In this document: positions 20,849-28,622 of the stretch, one piece after another | Numbering within the stretch: the stretch's first letter is position 1 | Layout of the letters: the number at the start of each line of letters is the position of its first letter | DNA from: an uncultured Oscillospiraceae bacterium | GTDB taxonomy: Bacteria; Bacillota; Clostridia; Oscillospirales; Oscillospiraceae | Length of the DNA stretch: 40,331 bases | Direction: 5' to 3' | NCBI GenBank assembly: GCA_934646185.1 | Contig: CAKUEH010000022.1 | Coordinates: 1-40,331, forward strand | Program-made: the position numbers and the translations under genes | Notes under the pieces: generated by a model | What the model was told of the DNA's origin: nothing | Seen by the model: only the letters and a program-made list of their open reading frames with translations | The model's database searches: none

Positions 20849-22621
20849 ATGATGCAGTCAAGAACCCATACCTGCGGCCAACTCCGCATTGAAAACGCGG
20901 GCGAGCATGTCACGCTCGTCGGCTGGATGGAAAATGTCCGCGTGGTCGGCAACAACTTTGCCTTCCTCGTCCTGCGTGATTTCTACGGCACGACGCAGAT
21001 CGTCGTCGAGACGGAAGAGATCATGAACATCGTCAAGGGCATCAACAAGGAGTCGACCATCTCTGTCACCGGCACCGTGCGCGAACGCGCCAGCAAGAAC
21101 CCCAAGCAGCCCACGGGCGAGATCGAGGTCGTGCCGGAAAAGATCGAGCTGCTGGGCCGCTGCCAGTACAACGAGCTGCCGTTCGAGATCAACCGCAGCC
21201 GCGACGCCGACGAGACGCAGCGTCTGAAATACCGCTATCTCGATCTGCGCAACCCCGCCGTCAAGAAGAACATCATTCTGCGCTGCAATGTCATCGCCGC
21301 GCTGCGGCAGGCCATGATGGCGCATGATTTCCTCGAGATCACCACGCCCATCCTCACGGCCTCCAGCCCCGAGGGCGCGCGCGACTATCTCGTCCCCGCC
21401 AGAAAGCATCCCGGCAAGTTCTACGCGCTGCCGCAGGCGCCGCAGCAGTTCAAGCAGCTGCTCATGACCTCCGGCTTCGACCGCTATTTCCAGATCGCCC
21501 CCTGCTTCCGCGATGAAGACGCGCGCGGCGACCGCAGCCCCGGCGAGTTCTACCAGCTCGATATGGAAATGGCCTTTGCCGCGCAGGACGATGTGTTCGC
21601 CGTCATCGAAGACGTGCTGCCGCCGATCTTCGCCAAATACGGCAAGTATAACATCGCGTCCAGCGCGCCGTTCCGCCGCATCGCGTACAAGGACGCACTG
21701 GAAACCTACGGCTCCGACAAGCCGGACCTGCGCATCGACCTGACGTGCAAAAATATTTCCGACCTGTTTACCGCGTCTGAATTCGAGCCCTTCAAGGGCC
21801 AGACTGTCAAGGCCGTTCCGATCTCCAACTGCCATCTGACGAGAAAGCAGATCGAAAAGCTGCTGACCGACTGCGAGGTGCAGGCGGGCATCAAGGGCTA
21901 CTGGTTCAAGATGGACGAGAACGGCGAGCTTGCCGGCGGCGTCGCGAAATTCGTGCAGGGCTGCAAGGAGCAGCTGGCCGAGCGGCTCGGTCTGACGCCC
22001 AACACACTGGTCGTTATCGCGGCGGGTGCTTCTGCCACGAAGCTCACCGGCGTTCTCATCAAGACCTTCGGCGCGAACGTCGAGGGCCACATGGACAAGG
22101 AGCGCTATGAATTCTGCTGGATCGTCGACTTCCCGATGTACGAGATCGGCGACGAGTCCGGCGAGCTGGAATTCTGCCACAACCCGTTCTCCATGCCGGG
22201 CGGCGGCGCGGCTACGCTCGACAAGGCCATCCGGGGCGAAATCGACCCGCTGACCATCACGGCGCAGCAGTATGACCTCGTCTGCAACGGCATCGAGCTC
22301 TCCTCCGGCGCAGTCCGGAACCACGATCCGGAGATCATGATCAAGGCCTTCGAGCTCGTCCGCCTCGGCGAGGACGATGTAAAGAAGAAGTTCCCCGCCA
22401 TGTACAACGCCTTTTGCTACGGCGCACCTCCCCATGCCGGCATCGCCCCGGGCGTCGACCGCATGGTCATGCTGCTGGCAGGCGAGGACTGCATCCGCGA
22501 GATCATCCCCTTCCCGATGAACAAGAACGCGCAGGATATCCTGATGGGCGCACCCAGCGAGGTCACCCAGAAGCAGCTCGACGAGCTGCACATCCGCTGC
22601 ACGGCGAAGGAAGAAGACTGA
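20849..22621 (+). CDS. aspS: Aspartyl-tRNA synthetase (bacterial type)
   Basis: 590 residues, the length of bacterial AspRS with the GAD insertion domain (about 285-420). The N-terminal OB-fold anticodon domain has GWMENVRVVGNNFAFLVLRD. The aspartate loop reads LPQAPQQFKQ where most bacterial enzymes have QSPQ, and motif 2 reads FRDEDARGDRSPGEFYQLD, one residue longer than the common RADRQPEFTQ form. Motif 3 is GIAPGVDRMVMLLAG. It charges tRNA-Asp; whether it discriminates against tRNA-Asn cannot be told. AAGAAGGAA precedes the ATG. Second gene after hisS, with a terminator after it. Confidence 0.96.
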   Translation: MMQSRTHTCGQLRIENAGEHVTLVGWMENVRVVGNNFAFLVLRDFYGTTQIVVETEEIMNIVKGINKESTISVTGTVRERASKNPKQPTGEIEVVPEKIELLGRCQYNELPFEINRSRDADETQRLKYRYLDLRNPAVKKNIILRCNVIAALRQAMMAHDFLEITTPILTASSPEGARDYLVPARKHPGKFYALPQAPQQFKQLLMTSGFDRYFQIAPCFRDEDARGDRSPGEFYQLDMEMAFAAQDDVFAVIEDVLPPIFAKYGKYNIASSAPFRRIAYKDALETYGSDKPDLRIDLTCKNISDLFTASEFEPFKGQTVKAVPISNCHLTRKQIEKLLTDCEVQAGIKGYWFKMDENGELAGGVAKFVQGCKEQLAERLGLTPNTLVVIAAGASATKLTGVLIKTFGANVEGHMDKERYEFCWIVDFPMYEIGDESGELEFCHNPFSMPGGGAATLDKAIRGEIDPLTITAQQYDLVCNGIELSSGAVRNHDPEIMIKAFELVRLGEDDVKKKFPAMYNAFCYGAPPHAGIAPGVDRMVMLLAGEDCIREIIPFPMNKNAQDILMGAPSEVTQKQLDELHIRCTAKEED

Positions 22622-22628
22622 AAACCAG

Positions 22629-22659
22629 AATAAGCGCGCCGCACGGCGCGCTTATTTTA
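22629..22659 (+). terminator. Terminator of hisS-aspS
   Basis: AATAAGCGCGCCG (22629-22641) pairs perfectly with CGGCGCGCTTATT (22644-22656), followed by TTT. Confidence 0.87.
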
Positions 22660-22678
22660 ACGGGAGAGAGAAAGAGAT

Positions 22679-23887
22679 ATGCAAAAGAACCTCAGGTGGG
22701 CGATCTTATCCTGCGCGGGCTGCACACTGATGCTGTTCGTGACGGGCGGATTGGCCTTCAACGTCTTTTCGGCGGCGCAGCCGTACATCCTGGCCCAGAA
22801 CGGCTTTACCAACACGCAGACCTCGCTTATCACGACCGTCCGCTCGGCGGCGTATCTGCTCGGCACGTTCGCCATCGGCCGGTATTACCGGAAGCTGGGC
22901 TACCGCACCGGCTGCGCGCTGGCGGCAGTGCTGGCCGGCGTCAGCTTTGTGCTGTTTGCCGCGGCGAAAAGCCTCACGGCCTATTATCTGGCCGGAGCGG
23001 TCGCGGGCGTCAGCTATGCGCTCGGGTCGATGGTCCCGGCGTCGATTTTGATGCGGCGCTGGCTCCGCGCGCACTGCGGGCTGGCGATCGGGATCTGCTC
23101 CGCCGGTACCGGACTGGCGACCGTTTTGTTTTCGCCGCTGTTTACGGCCATCGCGGAATCCGGCGGCGTCGACCGCGCGTTTTTATGGACGGCCGCATTC
23201 TGCGCGGCAGCGGCCGCGCTCGTCTTTTTCCTCATCCGGAACGACCCCGCCGCGCTCGGCCTCGAGCCGTGGGGCACAGCCGTCCCGGAGAGCGCGCAGG
23301 CACGCGCGCTGCACGCGCTGCACCCGTCCCGGCTGCGCTGGGCGCTGCTTCTGCTGGCCGTGCTGCTGGTCAGCGGCCTCGGCTCGGCCGGCTTTACGCA
23401 TCTGATGACCCTGTACATGTCGGAGGGCATGGACGCCATGCAGGCCGCGGCTGCGTTCTCGCTGTGCGGACTGGCGCTGATGGCGGGCAAGTGCGTCTGC
23501 GGCGCTCTGTGCGACAGGCTGGGCAGCTACCGGGCGAATTATCTGCTGTTCGGCAGCTTCATTCTCGGTTGCGCGCTGTGCGTGCTGGCTCCGCTGAAGA
23601 GCGCGGCGCTGATGCTGGCCTCGTCGGTCTTCCTGGGCTTCGGCGCGTCGCTCAATACCGTCGGCGTTTCGATTTGGGCAGCCGATCTGAGCACGCCGGA
23701 GCGTTATGAGAAGACCCTGCGGCTGTTCCAGGGGGCCTACGGCCTCGGCGGGATTGTTTTGTCGTTCCTGCCCGGCGCGATCGCCGACCTCGCGGGCGGC
23801 TACGCCCCGTCCTACATCGTCTTCACCGTCATGCTCCTGTACAGCCTTTTCATGCTGCAAAGCACCTACCGCCTGGCCCGGCGCTGA
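22679..23887 (+). CDS. MFS transporter
   Basis: 402 residues with about 12 hydrophobic segments and a central cytoplasmic loop near 195-220 (LEPWGTAVPESAQARALHAL). GRYYRKLGYRTG between segments 2 and 3 is the MFS loop 2-3 motif, and GALCDRLGSYR is its counterpart in the second half. The overall pattern resembles oxalate/formate- or monocarboxylate-type MFS carriers, but the substrate is not identifiable. It stands alone behind the aspS terminator; GAGAGAGAAAGAG before the ATG is a weak binding site. No promoter was clear. Confidence 0.87.
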   Translation: MQKNLRWAILSCAGCTLMLFVTGGLAFNVFSAAQPYILAQNGFTNTQTSLITTVRSAAYLLGTFAIGRYYRKLGYRTGCALAAVLAGVSFVLFAAAKSLTAYYLAGAVAGVSYALGSMVPASILMRRWLRAHCGLAIGICSAGTGLATVLFSPLFTAIAESGGVDRAFLWTAAFCAAAAALVFFLIRNDPAALGLEPWGTAVPESAQARALHALHPSRLRWALLLLAVLLVSGLGSAGFTHLMTLYMSEGMDAMQAAAAFSLCGLALMAGKCVCGALCDRLGSYRANYLLFGSFILGCALCVLAPLKSAALMLASSVFLGFGASLNTVGVSIWAADLSTPERYEKTLRLFQGAYGLGGIVLSFLPGAIADLAGGYAPSYIVFTVMLLYSLFMLQSTYRLARR

Positions 23888-23915
23888 CAGCCAACATGCA
23901 TCCAGTACGCACGCT

Positions 23916-24021
23916 TGTAGGGGCCGACGACTCTGTCGGCCCCAAAATTATAACGAATTCGCCGAAAATCACCATAAAACCGGTGCATTTCGCCGGGTCG
24001 ATGTGGGCATCGGCCCCTACA
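23916..24021 (+). repeat. Dispersed TGTAGGGGCCGA repeat, copy 1
   Basis: Begins TGTAGGGGCCGACGAC and ends GATGTGGGCATCGGCCCCTACA; outer ends are inverted copies of each other. It contains ACGAATTCGCCGAA, also present next to the copy at 37604-37635. The 254-base space between the MFS gene and the HD gene is made of this and a related hairpin. Confidence 0.78.
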
Positions 24022-24077
24022 AACAAGCTCGAATGCGCATCCGCATTCGCCGCAGATCGCCGTAGAAATCGGCTTGC

Positions 24078-24108
24078 TCAGCGGGCGGACAGAGTCGTCC
24101 GTCCCTAC
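24078..24108 (+). repeat. Related hairpin repeat (GGGCGGACAGAGTCGTCCGTCCC)
   Basis: GGGCGGACAGAG followed by CGTCCGTCCCTAC; same style as the TGTAGGGGCCGA repeat with a different core (GGGACGGAC). A single copy in the window. Confidence 0.55.
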
Positions 24109-24112
24109 AGTG

Positions 24113-24143
24113 AAAGCCCCGGAAACTCTCCGGGGCTTTTTTT
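24113..24143. terminator. Terminator between the MFS and HD genes
   Basis: AAAGCCCCGGA (24113-24123) pairs with TCCGGGGCTTT (24129-24139) and is followed by Ts on the plus strand. It overlaps the stop of the minus-strand HD gene and may work in both directions. Confidence 0.85.
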
Positions 24144-24645
24144 ACACGCTGTATTCCTCCCGCAGATAGATGCTGTTCAGCAGCTGGGTACCGGCGGCGG
24201 TGCGGAAGATCCGCTCGCGGAAATTCTCGATGGCCGGGCGCGTATAGCCGTGCTCGTCCGCGTTGACGAGATAATCGGCCTCCAGCAGGATCTGGTGGTC
24301 GATGCCGCCGATGTCCGTGTAGGTGTGGTGGTGCGCGGCCAGCCAGGAGATGCGCGCCACGTCGGCCCGGTCAACGGGCAGCTCCGCGAAAAACGCCTCC
24401 ACCAGCGGCGGGCTTTCCAGCTCCTGATGCTTCCCGTCCGTATCGCCGTATTTCTCCCGGCACAGCGGACAGGCAATGTCGTGGATCACCGCAGCAAGCT
24501 CCAAAACCTCCTGCGTGTGCCTGTCCAGCCCCTCCAGCTCTCCGATGGTCTTTGCCATGGCCCAGACCTTGAGGAAATGGTTAATGTCGTGGCGGTTTCC
24601 CCTGTAAAACCCGATCATCCTTTGAATTGCAGTCGAAACGATCAT
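24142..24645 (-). CDS. HD-domain protein
   Basis: 167 residues. HD-superfamily metal ligands: H23 in DINHFLK, H55-D56 in VIHDIAC, HHH at 105-107 and D124 in LEADYLVNAD. This is the pattern of small HD phosphohydrolases acting on nucleotides or phosphate esters; the substrate is unknown. Third gene of a minus-strand operon behind an AlkA-like glycosylase and Ogt, 15 bases after the ogt stop, with GGAGGG in the gap. Association with two base-repair genes suggests a role in nucleotide clean-up, an inference from position only. Confidence 0.85.
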   Translation of the reverse strand: MIVSTAIQRMIGFYRGNRHDINHFLKVWAMAKTIGELEGLDRHTQEVLELAAVIHDIACPLCREKYGDTDGKHQELESPPLVEAFFAELPVDRADVARISWLAAHHHTYTDIGGIDHQILLEADYLVNADEHGYTRPAIENFRERIFRTAAGTQLLNSIYLREEYSV

Positions 24646-24660
24646 ATGCTTCCCTCCATT

Positions 24661-25194
24661 TTAAAGCGCGGTGCCCTTTTTTGGCACGAACAGGCCGTGC
24701 ATGTCCGCACGCTCCAATTCCAAAAGTTTCACCTTCCGCGCAATGCCGCCGCCATAGCCGGTGAGACTGCCGTTCGTGCCCACAACGCGGTGGCACGGGA
24801 TCATGAGCGAGATCGGATTGTGCCCCACCGCGCCGCCGACCGCCTGCGCGGACATTTTTTCAAGTCCCTGCTGTCTGGCAATCTCGGTGGCAATCTCGCC
24901 GTAGGTCATGGTCCTGCCATATGGGATCGTCAGCATGATCTCACAGACCGTTTTGCGGAACGGCGTGGAATCATAGCGCAGCGGCGGCAGGAAATCCGGC
25001 GCACGCCCGGAGAAATACACATCCAGCCAGCGCCTCGCGTCCGCAAACAGCGGCTGCTCTTTTTTCCCGGTCTGCTCCGGCAGGATATTCCCGAAATACC
25101 GCTGTCCGTTGAACCACAGACCAATGATCGCGGCCTCGTCACAGGCCAGCGTAATGGCCCCGAGCGGAGACGCATATTCCGTGGTATAAACCAT
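24661..25194 (-). CDS. ogt: Methylated-DNA-protein-cysteine methyltransferase (Ogt/AGT)
   Basis: 177 residues. The active-site motif IPCHRVVG holds the acceptor cysteine C144; GRTMTYGEIA, the AVGGAVGHNP helix-turn-helix region and GSLTGYGGG are all in place. The protein removes O6-methylguanine and O4-methylthymine damage by irreversible transfer to itself. MVYTTEYASP was chosen as start because AGGAG lies upstream; the frame extends 32 codons into the alkA gap without a site. It begins 11 bases after the end of the AlkA-like gene. Confidence 0.95.
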   Translation of the reverse strand: MVYTTEYASPLGAITLACDEAAIIGLWFNGQRYFGNILPEQTGKKEQPLFADARRWLDVYFSGRAPDFLPPLRYDSTPFRKTVCEIMLTIPYGRTMTYGEIATEIARQQGLEKMSAQAVGGAVGHNPISLMIPCHRVVGTNGSLTGYGGGIARKVKLLELERADMHGLFVPKKGTAL

Positions 25195-25205
25195 ATTGCA
25201 CACTC

Positions 25206-25850
25206 CTATCTGTTTTTCGGCTTGTGATCCTTCATTTCCGGGATCGCCCCGCCGGCCACCGCCCAGAGATACAGGCTGGCTACGCTGCAATAGGGCGAAA
25301 ATCTCCGTCGATATTTTTCAAACAGTTTGCGGTCGATATTCCGGTGGTGATAGACCATACGCAGCCCGCGCTGGATGGCCAGATCGTCATAGCTGAATAT
25401 ATCGGGCCGCTGCATACAGAAAAGCAATATCATCTCCGCTGTCCAGACGCCGATGCCCTTCAGCCCGCTCAGAGCCCGGATGGCGTCTTCGTCGCCCATG
25501 TGCTCCACCGCGTCCAGATTGAACGCGCCCGTATGGACTTTTTCGGCAAAATCCGTGATATACTCCGCCTTGCGGAAGGTCATGCCGAGCGCCTGCAGGT
25601 TTGGGACGCCTGCCGCGAGAATCGTCTCGGCGTTGACGCGGCCCAGCGCATCCTGCAGCCGCTGCCAGATGGTCGCCTGCGCCTTGGTCGAGATCTGCTG
25701 TCCGATGATGTGGTGAACAACGGCCGAAAACAGATCGGGATCCACCGCGCGGTCAACATGCCCGACACGGTCAATGACTTCGCAGAGCCGCTTGTCCTTC
25801 TGCCGCAGATAGGAAAGCTCAGGTTCTCCGTATGCAAAATACACGTTCAT
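25206..25850 (-). CDS. AlkA-like DNA-3-methyladenine glycosylase (HhH-GPD)
   Basis: 214 residues. The helix-hairpin-helix LKGIGVWTAEM is at about 130-140 and the catalytic Asp is D155 or D156 in FSYDDLAIQRG, as in AlkA and the MAG family. HHIIGQQISTKAQATIW is the conserved first helix pair. It lacks the FeS cluster of the Nth/MutY branch. It removes alkylated purines. It heads an operon with ogt and an HD gene. The start is ATG at 25850 or GTG at 25856; GGGG lies close upstream of both. Confidence 0.9.
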   Translation of the reverse strand: MNVYFAYGEPELSYLRQKDKRLCEVIDRVGHVDRAVDPDLFSAVVHHIIGQQISTKAQATIWQRLQDALGRVNAETILAAGVPNLQALGMTFRKAEYITDFAEKVHTGAFNLDAVEHMGDEDAIRALSGLKGIGVWTAEMILLFCMQRPDIFSYDDLAIQRGLRMVYHHRNIDRKLFEKYRRRFSPYCSVASLYLWAVAGGAIPEMKDHKPKNR

Positions 25851-25867
25851 CACCACCCCGCACGGTC

Positions 25868-25876
25868 ATGATACCA
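25868..25876 (-). promoter_or_regulatory. Extended -10 promoter of alkA-ogt-HD
   Basis: Minus strand TGGTATCAT (TGn plus TATCAT). The -35 (TGGCAA at 17 bases) is poor. It would give a leader of only about 10 bases. Confidence 0.5.
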
Positions 25877-25940
25877 CAATCCCGCAGCGTTTGCCATCCC
25901 CAAATATTCTGACAAGCCTCCACAGCACAGGAGCGCCCTA

Positions 25941-26023
25941 AAGCTCCCCTGAAAGGGGTCAATAGAGTTAGGGATGCTGGAGTGCAGCGCCTGAAGAGTT
26001 GCAGCAGGCAGCTGCGAGAAGTG
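25941..26023 (+). repeat. Dispersed repeat, GCTCCCC...GCAGCAGGCAGC family, copy 2
   Basis: AAGCTCCCCTGAAAGGGG, then TAGGGATGCTGG, GCAGCGCCTGA and GCAGCAGGCAGCTGCGAGAAGT, matching 12013-12131 with a shorter front part. The 700-base gap between alkA and groL holds this, the composite repeat, another GCTCCCC repeat and the groL terminator, and no gene. Confidence 0.78.
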
Positions 26024-26068
26024 AAAGTCCTTCGGCGAATCCGCAATGTAAAAACCCCTCTTAAAAAT

Positions 26069-26322
26069 TTGCAGCTGCCGTACAGCATTTTCTTTTGCTT
26101 CTCCAAAAGAAAACGCAGGCTCGTCAGAACCGGCCTCGCCGGAACGAGTCCCCGCTAATCGCGGAGGCTCTTATCCTTTGAGTCCGGTTCTTCCTCTTCA
26201 AATTGCAAACGCTGCGCTGGTTTGCAATTTGAGGCCCGGGGGATTTCGATTTCCCCCCGGAGCCCCCTTGAACCGACCAGAAAAACCCCTTCGGTTTTTC
26301 TGGACTTTTCCCGCGAGATTTG
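26069..26322 (+). repeat. Composite palindromic repeat, copy C
   Basis: Same order of hairpin modules as 18740-18990: TTTTCTTTTG/CAAAAGAAAA, CCGGcctcgCCGG, CAAATTGCAAAC/GTTTGCAATTTG, a CCGGGGG/CCCCCCGG block and AGAAAAACC/GGTTTTTCT. Changes fall in loops and as compensated pairs in stems (AAGAAAACC to AGAAAAACC with matching partner). Confidence 0.86.
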
Positions 26323-26348
26323 TAGCAGCTCAAAATAACGCGCATCCC

Positions 26349-26402
26349 AAAGGCTCCCCTTGGGCACAAGGGGAGCTGGCCCGAAGGGACTGAGGGGATT
26401 CG
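26349..26402 (+). repeat. AAAGGCTCCCCTTGGG repeat, copy 1
   Basis: AGGCTCCCCTTGGGCACAAGGGGAGCT forms a hairpin, followed by GGCCCGAAGGGAC and TGAGGGGATTCG. The inverted counterpart is at 32662-32719. Confidence 0.78.
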
Positions 26403-26490
26403 AACGCTGCGAATTTCAGAGCACTTGACAGTAGGGAATCGGCCCCTTTGTTCAAAGGAGTATCTCGCCCCCACACTGGCGCTTCTTCCT

Positions 26491-26525
26491 ATAAAAGCCG
26501 GCGCCTGCCAAAAGGCAGGCGCCGG
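26491..26525 (-). terminator. Terminator of groES-groL
   Basis: On the minus strand CCGGCGCCTGCC (26525-26514) pairs perfectly with GGCAGGCGCCGG (26509-26498), then CTTTTAT. Confidence 0.88.
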
Positions 26526-26559
26526 GATTTTATGCTTGGGATTCAGGCTTTTGCGTAGC

Positions 26560-28200
26560 TTAGTACATGCCGCCCATGCCGCCGCCCTGGGCTGCGGCTG
26601 CCATGGCAGCGTCGGCCTTGGGATCGGGCTTGTCGGCGACCAGAGATTCGGTCGTCAGGACGCAGGAGGCGATGGACGCGGCGTTCTCGAGCGCGGTACG
26701 CGTGACCTTGGTCGGGTCGACGATGCCGGACGGGATCATGTCGCAGTAGGTCTCGGTGTAGGCGTTGTAGCCATAGCCGACCTTGCGGCTGGAGCGGATC
26801 TTGTCGTAGACGATGGAGCCGTCGACGCCGGCGTTCTCGGCGATCTGGCGGATCGGGGCCTGCAGCGCTCTTGCGATGATCTGCGCGCCGGTCTTCTCGT
26901 CGCCGGACAGCTTTGCGACCAGCTTTTCAACAGCCGGGATCGCGTTGACGTAGGCAGTGCCGCCGCCGGCCACGATGCCCTCTTCCACAGCTGCGCGGGT
27001 CGCGTTCAGAGCGTCCTCGACGCGGAGCTTCTGCTCCTTCATGGCGACCTCGGTCTGTGCGCCGACCTTGATAACGGCTACGCCGCCGGACAGCTTCGCA
27101 AGACGCTCCTGCAGCTTTTCCTTGTCATAGTCGGACGTGGTGACGGAAATGGTGTTCTTGATCTCCGCGATGCGGGCCTTGATCTCGTTGGCGTCGCCTG
27201 CGCCGTCGACGATGACGGTGTTGTCCTTGGTGACCTTGATCTGGCGGGCCGTGCCGAGATCGGTGATCTGCGTGTCGGGCAGGTTCATGTTGAGCTCGGA
27301 GGAGATATACGTGCCGCCCGTCAGGATGGCGATATCCTTGAGCATTTCCTTGCGGCGGTCGCCGAAGCCGGGAGCCTTGACGCACACGCAGGTGAAGTTG
27401 CCGCGCAGACGGTTGACCAGCAGGGTGGCCAGCGCGTCGCCCTCGACGTCCTCTGCGATGATGACGAGCTTCTTGCCGGTCTTGACGATCTGCTCGAGCA
27501 GGGGCAGGATCTCCTGGATGGAGGAGATCTTCTTGTCGGTGATGAGGATATACGGATCGTCGATGACTGCTTCCATCTTGTCGGTGTCGGTGACCATGTA
27601 GGGGGAGATATAGCCGCGGTCAAACTGCATGCCTTCGACGACCTCGAGACCGGTCTCGGCGGTCTTGGACTCTTCGATGGTGATGACGCCGGACGCGCCG
27701 ACCTTATCCATGGCTTCCGCGATCAGCTTGCCGACGGACTCGTCGCCGGAGGAGACGGCGCCGACTCTTGCGATGTCGTCGGAGCCCTTGATGGTCTCGG
27801 AGTTTGCCTTAATGGTGTCGATGGCGGTCTCAACGGCCTTTTCCATGCCCTTGCGCATGACCATCGGGTTCGCGCCTGCGGAGACGTTCTTCAGGCCCTC
27901 GTGGACGATGGCCTGCGCCAGCAGAGTCGCGGTGGTGGTGCCGTCGCCGGCGATGTCGTTCGTCTTGGTCGCGACCTCGCGGACGAGCTGCGCGCCCATG
28001 TTCTCGAATGCGTCCTCAAGCTCCACGTCCTTTGCGATGGTCACGCCGTCGTTGGTGATGAGCGGAGAACCGAATTTCTTGCCGAGCACGACGTTGCGGC
28101 CCTTCGGGCCGAGGGTTACCTTCACAGTATTGGCGAGCTGGTCAATGCCGGACAGCAGGGCCTTGCGGGCCTCTTCGCCATAAACAATCTGCTTTGCCAT
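26560..28200 (-). CDS. groL: Chaperonin GroEL
   Basis: 546 residues, the normal size. N-terminal KQIVYGEEARKALLSGIDQL, ATP site TLGPKGRNVVL and NDIAGDGTTTATLLAQ, and the C-terminal GGGMGGMY tail are canonical. The 14-mer of GroEL folds proteins with the GroES lid. It follows groES after 30 bases with GAAAGGAAG before the ATG. The bicistron carries a CIRCE operator upstream and a terminator downstream. Nothing unusual beyond an apical-domain CVCVKAPGFGDRRKEML common in Firmicutes. Confidence 0.98.
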   Translation of the reverse strand: MAKQIVYGEEARKALLSGIDQLANTVKVTLGPKGRNVVLGKKFGSPLITNDGVTIAKDVELEDAFENMGAQLVREVATKTNDIAGDGTTTATLLAQAIVHEGLKNVSAGANPMVMRKGMEKAVETAIDTIKANSETIKGSDDIARVGAVSSGDESVGKLIAEAMDKVGASGVITIEESKTAETGLEVVEGMQFDRGYISPYMVTDTDKMEAVIDDPYILITDKKISSIQEILPLLEQIVKTGKKLVIIAEDVEGDALATLLVNRLRGNFTCVCVKAPGFGDRRKEMLKDIAILTGGTYISSELNMNLPDTQITDLGTARQIKVTKDNTVIVDGAGDANEIKARIAEIKNTISVTTSDYDKEKLQERLAKLSGGVAVIKVGAQTEVAMKEQKLRVEDALNATRAAVEEGIVAGGGTAYVNAIPAVEKLVAKLSGDEKTGAQIIARALQAPIRQIAENAGVDGSIVYDKIRSSRKVGYGYNAYTETYCDMIPSGIVDPTKVTRTALENAASIASCVLTTESLVADKPDPKADAAMAAAAQGGGMGGMY

Positions 28201-28230
28201 AAGAATTGCTTCCTTTCAATCAAACACGAA

Positions 28231-28503
28231 TTATTCTACAACTGCCAGAATGTCGGCCATCTTGACGATGACGTAATCTTCGCCGTCGAGCTTGAGCTCC
28301 TGACCTGCGTACTTGCCGGTCACGACCTTGTCGCCGCGCTTGACGGTGACCTTAACGTCTTCGGTGCCCGGGCCTGCCGCGATGACTTCCGCGATCACGG
28401 ATTTTTCTTTATTGGCGGTGGAGAGGATGATGCCGGACGCGGTCTTTTCCTCAGCTTCCATGTGCTTGAGCAGAACGTTGTCTGCCAACGGGGTCAGCTT
28501 CAT
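28231..28503 (-). CDS. groES: Co-chaperonin GroES
   Basis: 90 residues, the usual 10-kDa co-chaperonin. LTPLADNVLLKHMEAEEKTASGIIL, with the mobile loop in EKTASGIILS, and VKRGDKVVTGKYAGQELKLDGEDYVIVK are typical. GGAGG lies about 6 bases before the ATG. First gene of groES-groL, regulated by the CIRCE element 57 bases upstream. Confidence 0.97.
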   Translation of the reverse strand: MKLTPLADNVLLKHMEAEEKTASGIILSTANKEKSVIAEVIAAGPGTEDVKVTVKRGDKVVTGKYAGQELKLDGEDYVIVKMADILAVVE

Positions 28504-28560
28504 AACAAATTACCTCCAGTATCCAGTCGCTGTTTGCTGCAGCGCGTTTTACGAGATTTT

Positions 28561-28587
28561 TTAGCACTCAGTTCTTCTGACTGCTAA
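28561..28587. promoter_or_regulatory. CIRCE element (HrcA operator)
   Basis: TTAGCACTC (28561-28569), nine bases, GACTGCTAA (28579-28587): the canonical 9-9-9 inverted repeat with one mismatch (GAGTGCTAA expected). It lies between the groES promoter and start codon. HrcA itself is not in the window. Confidence 0.95.
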
Positions 28588-28594
28588 CACCTAT

Positions 28595-28622
28595 ATCATA
28601 ATCAGATGCGGCGAAAAGTCAA
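28595..28622 (-). promoter_or_regulatory. Promoter of groES-groL
   Basis: Minus strand TTGACT (28622-28617), 16-base spacer, TATGAT (28600-28595). The -35 includes the TGA stop of the upstream lipid kinase gene (28619-28621). Confidence 0.77.

Noticed and set aside
23896..25227. A 443-residue frame over the HD and ogt region
   Set aside because: Antisense shadow of two certain genes that begins in repeat DNA.
26425..28587. A 720-residue open frame antisense to groL and groES
   Set aside because: It mirrors two certain genes; its Asp/Val/Leu/Gly-rich product with no motif is the usual shadow of GC-rich codons in the opposite frame.
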